DNA of 9,502 nucleotides from Acidobacteriota bacterium (GTDB lineage: Bacteria; Acidobacteriota; Terriglobia; Acidiferrales; UBA7541): positions 1 to 9,502 of the forward strand of contig QHYF01000123.1 in assembly GCA_003224075.1 (NCBI GenBank). The letters run 5' to 3'. Under the pieces are notes generated by a model. That model made no database searches. It saw only the letters and a list, made by a program, of their open reading frames with translations, and was not told the origin of the DNA. Each line of letters starts with the position of its first letter. The first letter of the stretch is position 1. Position numbers and translations under genes: made by a program. Positions 8,064-9,502 of the stretch are shown here, one piece after another.

Positions 8064-8086
8064 AGCGGCGGCTTTACGCCGCCACT
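8064..8086 (-). other. Stable hairpin between mraZ and rsmH
   Basis: On the minus strand AGTGGCGGC, a five-base GTAAA loop, and GCCGCCGCT form a 9-bp stem with one G-U pair. It lies in the 52-nt mraZ-rsmH spacer, a little upstream of the rsmH TTG start. No T-run follows on the transcript, so it is not an intrinsic terminator. It could be an RNA processing or stability element, a modulator of rsmH translation, or a copy of a REP-like palindrome. Confidence 0.6.
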
Positions 8087-8098
8087 CCCAGCAAACTC

Positions 8099-8539
8099 CT
8101 AAATCCCGAGTTCACCCAAAGCCTTATCGTCCTCGTCCGTGTACGGATCGTTTTTCAGCTGATCCAGGGCGCGCGTATGGTTCATCACATCGAGATAATT
8201 GAGGGCGCCAAATACATCCACTTCGCCCTTCGTTTGAGCCGACTCTCGCAGCACCGCTGGCAGCAGCACTCTTCCCTGCCCATCCATCTCCACCGCCTGG
8301 CCGTAATAGCTCGTCCTCATCAGGAATTTTCTCTTCGCTTTATTCGTCGTTGGCAGCTTTGCCAGCTTGTCTTCAATCTCCGACCAAACCTGCATCGGAT
8401 AAATCCGTGCCGTCTCGCCTGTCGTGCTGGTGATGTAAAACTGGTTCCCATACTCCTTCAGGGCCTCCAGAAACACCGCGGGTATCTTCAACCGACCCTT
8501 CTCGTCCACCTTCGCCGGACAATTCCCCCGCAGCTTCAT
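8099..8539 (-). CDS. mraZ: Transcriptional regulator MraZ
   Basis: MraZ is the conserved first gene of dcw clusters, a DNA-binding protein of the AbrB/SpoVT fold that oligomerises as a ring and controls its own promoter. The 146-residue product shows two tandem copies of the family D-x-x-G-R-x-x-x-P motif: DEKGRLKIP (about 12-20) and DGQGRVLLP (about 86-94). A Y-Y-G-Q-A-V-E-M-D-x-Q-G-R context precedes the second. The ATG at 8539 follows a G-rich AGCGGGG, which appears twice upstream (8543-8550 and 8558-8565 on the minus strand). Candidate binding sites for its own product lie at the promoter about 175 nt upstream (8696-8720). The acidic C-terminal tail after about residue 128 (NDPYTDEDD) extends beyond the usual core. 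Confidence 0.96.
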   Translation of the reverse strand: MKLRGNCPAKVDEKGRLKIPAVFLEALKEYGNQFYITSTTGETARIYPMQVWSEIEDKLAKLPTTNKAKRKFLMRTSYYGQAVEMDGQGRVLLPAVLRESAQTKGEVDVFGALNYLDVMNHTRALDQLKNDPYTDEDDKALGELGI

Positions 8540-8565
8540 GCGCCCCGCTTAACTCGACCCCGCTT
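8540..8565 (-). promoter_or_regulatory. mraZ ribosome binding region with duplicated AAGCGGGG
   Basis: The mRNA upstream of the mraZ ATG carries AAGCGGGG twice, at an exact 15-nt period, ending 3 nt before the start codon. The nearer copy is the only Shine-Dalgarno-like element, and it is atypically G-rich and close to the ATG. Whether the second copy has a role cannot be told from sequence. Confidence 0.45.
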
Positions 8566-8610
8566 CGACTGGGATCAGGCACGGAAATCTGGTCTCGAAG
8601 GGCCAAAATG

Positions 8611-8634
8611 CCCACTTTCACCACAATCTTTTAC
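8611..8634 (-). promoter_or_regulatory. Secondary GTGG box set in the mraZ leader
   Basis: On the minus strand GTGGT (8624-8620) and GTGGG (8615-8611) lie 9 bp apart. A degenerate GTAAA (8634-8630) lies exactly 10 bp before the first. The last box sits in AAAGTGGG, close to boxes described for mollicute MraZ. The spacing is less regular than in the promoter-proximal triplet, so this could be an auxiliary MraZ site or chance. Confidence 0.35.
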
Positions 8635-8695
8635 TTTTGGTTCTTTCTGTTTTGCCCTGCTGCGCCCTGCCGCCCGCTACTCTGTTCTACTGTTA

Positions 8696-8720
8696 CCCAC
8701 TTCTTACCACTTTTGCCCAC
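8696..8720 (-). promoter_or_regulatory. Probable MraZ operator: three GTGG(G/T) direct repeats at 10-bp period
   Basis: On the minus strand the boxes GTGGG (8720-8716), GTGGT (8710-8706) and GTGGG (8700-8696) begin exactly 10 bp apart, each followed by an A-rich spacer. Escherichia coli MraZ is known to bind TGGGN direct repeats with 5-nt spacers, which is the same period and core. The first box touches the -10 element and the set spans the expected transcription start, so bound MraZ should block or modulate the promoter. MraZ is encoded directly downstream, which makes autoregulation the natural reading. Confidence 0.8.
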
Positions 8721-8748
8721 ATGATAGACTGTATTTGCCGCTTGTCAA
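8721..8748 (-). promoter_or_regulatory. Sigma-70-like promoter of the dcw cluster
   Basis: On the minus strand a perfect -35 TTGACA (8748-8743) is followed after 16 bp by TATCAT (8726-8721), a five-of-six match to the -10 consensus. The expected start of transcription is near 8714, giving a leader of about 175 nt before mraZ. An A/T-rich stretch upstream of the -35 may act as an UP element. This is the best promoter match I noticed in the window. Confidence 0.82.
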
Positions 8749-8761
8749 GAGAAAACATGCG

Positions 8762-8784
8762 TTTTTTCAAAATTTTTCAAAAAA
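8762..8784. promoter_or_regulatory. A/T-tract element upstream of the dcw promoter
   Basis: On the plus strand a T6 run, an A4T5 block and an A6 run follow one another with single C bases between, at a spacing of roughly 9 bp. On the minus strand this lies about 14-36 bp upstream of the -35 hexamer. It is strongly A/T-rich inside otherwise G/C-rich DNA, and so is a candidate UP element or intrinsically bent DNA. The symmetry T6...A6 could also form a weak hairpin, but it is not placed as a terminator for any gene. Confidence 0.5.
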
Positions 8785-8912
8785 GTTGTGAGAAATTTAC
8801 TGCAAGTTTCCGGTGATTTTTGCCGCGACTGCTTGTGGTTTTGGATTCAGACTACTTCAACCGTTAGTGGTTGGGTTCTCCCTTTCGTTCTGCCCGGTTG
8901 CTGAGTCCCCTA

Positions 8913-8941
8913 TTCACTCTTCTTTGCTCTTGTGGTACTCT
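8913..8941 (+). promoter_or_regulatory. Candidate pqqA promoter (extended -10)
   Basis: TTCACT (8913-8918, four of six to TTGACA) is followed after 17 bp by TACTCT (8936-8941), with a TG dinucleotide one base upstream of it (8933-8934), forming an extended -10. Transcription would start near 8948, leaving a leader of about 37 nt before pqqA. The match is moderate. A different sigma factor or an activator-dependent promoter is possible. Confidence 0.45.
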
Positions 8942-8959
8942 ATGTCGGATTTCGGCAGC

Positions 8960-8976
8960 TTGAACGTTCAAAGGAG
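8960..8976 (+). promoter_or_regulatory. 12-bp palindrome overlapping the pqqA Shine-Dalgarno
   Basis: TTGAACGTTCAA (8960-8971) is a perfect palindrome. Its last base is the first base of the strong Shine-Dalgarno AAGGAG (8971-8976), which lies 8 nt before the pqqA ATG. Such a site could be an operator, or a small RNA structure limiting ribosome access. By chance a 12-bp palindrome is uncommon but not decisive. Confidence 0.5.
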
Positions 8977-8984
8977 CCTCCACC

Positions 8985-9062
8985 ATGGAATGGGTTACCC
9001 CTCAACACGAAGAGATCGACCTCAATTGTGAAGTTAGCTCGTACGCAAACGCCGAACTCTAG
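8985..9062 (+). CDS. pqqA: Coenzyme PQQ precursor peptide PqqA
   Basis: A 25-residue peptide starting MEWVTPQHEEIDLN and ending ANAEL, too short for most gene finders. PqqA is the ribosomal substrate from which PQQ is built: the radical-SAM enzyme PqqE, with chaperone PqqD, crosslinks a Glu and a Tyr in the conserved E-x3-Y motif. Here the motif is E16-V-S-S-Y20. The N-terminal M-x-W and the length (family usually 22-30) also fit. A strong AAGGAG lies 8 nt upstream of the ATG, and pqqB follows 124 nt downstream on the same strand, which makes the identification firm. The cysteine just before the crosslink Glu is a feature to note. A GGCxxx-free leader and absence of a signal peptide fit a cytosolic precursor. 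Confidence 0.93.
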   Translation: MEWVTPQHEEIDLNCEVSSYANAEL

Positions 9063-9122
9063 TTTGGGGATTGTGTCGGGGGCTTATCCTGCCTGAACGC
9101 TAATCCTGTTTTCGCTCAAATC

Positions 9123-9144
9123 ATGCCGGGCACACGCCCGGCAT
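9123..9144 (+). terminator. Perfect hairpin between pqqA and pqqB (attenuator or mRNA stabiliser)
   Basis: ATGCCGGGC, a four-base ACAC loop, and GCCCGGCAT form a perfect 9-bp G/C-rich stem 60 nt after the pqqA stop and 42 nt before the pqqB start. The following TTCTCTT is only moderately T-rich, so termination would be partial. In PQQ operons pqqA is commonly made in excess over pqqB and later genes, and a hairpin at this place would produce such a gradient. It could also act only by protecting the pqqA transcript. Confidence 0.6.
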
Positions 9145-9186
9145 TCTCTTATCCGTTCATGCCATCTCGTCCCATGACGGCGGCTC

Positions 9187-9502
9187 ATGAAAATTAAAGT
9201 CCTCGGTTCCGCTGCCGGGGGCGGTTTTCCCCAATGGAATTGCGCTTGTCCGAACTGCAGCGCTCTCCGCGGCGGCACATTGAAGGGTCGCCCGCGAACA
9301 CAGACGCAAGTTGCCGTCTCGTCCGGCCAATCAAGCTGGTTTCTCCTCAACGCTTCCCCGGATCTGCGTCAGCAGATCCTCGCCACTCCTGAATTGGCGC
9401 CTTCACCTTCCACATCGGGTTCTCCCGTCTCATCCATCCTCCTCACGAGCGCCGACGTTGATTGCGTGATGGGCTTGCTTCACCTCCGGGAGTTTCAGCC
9501 TC
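9187..9502 (+). CDS. pqqB: PQQ biosynthesis protein PqqB, N-terminal part (3' end outside window)
   Basis: PqqB belongs to the metallo-beta-lactamase fold and is needed for PQQ maturation. It has been proposed as an iron-dependent hydroxylase acting on the Glu-Tyr diamino acid released from PqqA. The 105 codons present start MKIKVLGSAAGGGFPQWNC and continue with A-C-P-N-C, giving the family CxCxxC structural zinc motif (Cys19, 21, 24). Then come R-T-Q-T-Q-V-A-V-S, the NASPDLRQQI signature, and ILLTSADVDCVMGLLHLRE. The last corresponds to the I-x-L-T-D-A-x-I-D-H-x-x-G-L-L-x-L-R-E region, here with S for D and C for H. The ATG at 9187 has only a weak GGCGG upstream, and it matches the family start. 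The gene runs off the right edge, so the rest of the pqq operon is not visible. Confidence 0.95.
   Translation, partial: MKIKVLGSAAGGGFPQWNCACPNCSALRGGTLKGRPRTQTQVAVSSGQSSWFLLNASPDLRQQILATPELAPSPSTSGSPVSSILLTSADVDCVMGLLHLREFQP

Larger units (their letters stand above)
8540..8984. other. Divergent intergenic region between mraZ and pqqA
   Basis: The 445-bp gap separates the leftward dcw cluster from the rightward pqq operon, and I see no gene in it. From left to right it holds the mraZ leader with a second set of GTGG boxes (8611-8634), a GCCCT repeat pair (8654 and 8664), the main MraZ box triplet (8696-8720), the dcw promoter (8721-8748), a strongly A/T-tracted stretch (8762-8784), a CAACC-N6-GGTTG inverted repeat (8858-8873), the candidate pqqA promoter (8913-8941) and a 12-bp palindrome at the pqqA ribosome binding site. 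Long readings on the plus strand here are extensions of antisense frames and do not look coding. Confidence 0.8.

Noticed and set aside
7249..8202. 317-codon open frame on the plus strand opposite rsmH
   Set aside because: It is antisense to rsmH. The composition is arginine- and proline-rich with no recognisable motif, while the opposite strand has the full RsmH signature set.
7730..8791. 353-codon open frame on the plus strand over rsmH, mraZ and the promoter region
   Set aside because: It runs antisense through two confident genes and the dcw promoter, and shows no family features.
8973..8981. GGAGCCTCC self-complementary stretch at the pqqA Shine-Dalgarno
   Set aside because: The two halves are separated by one base only, so they cannot fold into a hairpin, and the stretch is short enough to be chance.
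9159..9197. 12-codon mini-ORF (ATG at 9159 to TAA at 9195-9197) overlapping the pqqB start
   Set aside because: It could couple translation to pqqB, but it has no Shine-Dalgarno and no regulatory codon run. Such short frames arise by chance.

Overview
The window is high-GC bacterial DNA. It holds a long leftward (minus-strand) division and cell-wall (dcw) cluster, and the start of a rightward (plus-strand) pyrroloquinoline quinone (PQQ) biosynthesis operon. The two are separated by a divergent regulatory region of about 445 bp. A mraZ-led dcw cluster with a PASTA-bearing FtsI and a meso-DAP type MurE, next to a pqqAB start, fits a Gram-negative soil-type bacterium. The style of the FtsI and MurE proteins suggests Acidobacteriota to me, but that is inference: no 16S rRNA or other phylogenetic marker is present.

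From right to left, in transcription order, the dcw cluster reads mraZ (8539-8099), rsmH (8046-7168, TTG start), ftsL (about 7165-6749), ftsI (6668-4527), murE (about 4525, with a lesion near 3117), murF (2775-1336), mraY (1334-201) and murD (183 to beyond the left edge). Several junctions are very tight: rsmH/ftsL is 2 nt, and ftsI/murE and murF/mraY are 1 nt each. This fits one polycistronic unit. The genes cover regulation (MraZ), 16S rRNA methylation (RsmH), the septal synthase complex (FtsL, FtsI), and cytoplasmic to lipid I precursor synthesis (MurE, MurF, MraY, MurD).

A strong sigma-70-like promoter (TTGACA, 16 bp, TATCAT) lies upstream of mraZ. Directly downstream of its -10 box are three GTGG(G/T) repeats at an exact 10-bp period, which is the arrangement expected of MraZ operator boxes. 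A second, less regular set lies in the roughly 175-nt leader.

murE is not intact as sequenced. The frame carrying the ATP-binding, central and DNPR motifs runs off into an unrelated tail. The conserved C-terminal GKGHE segment continues in another frame, and a block of roughly 15 residues appears to be missing at the junction. This is either a real mutation or, more likely for an essential gene, a sequence or assembly deletion.

On the right, a 25-residue pqqA (8985-9062) with the E-x3-Y crosslink motif is followed by a perfect 9-bp hairpin and then pqqB (9187 to beyond the right edge). A perfect 12-bp palindrome touches the pqqA Shine-Dalgarno sequence. The dcw/pqq neighbourhood, the intact small pqqA, the MraZ boxes and the murE lesion are the points most worth a second look. 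I see no mobile element, CRISPR array, tRNA or rRNA.
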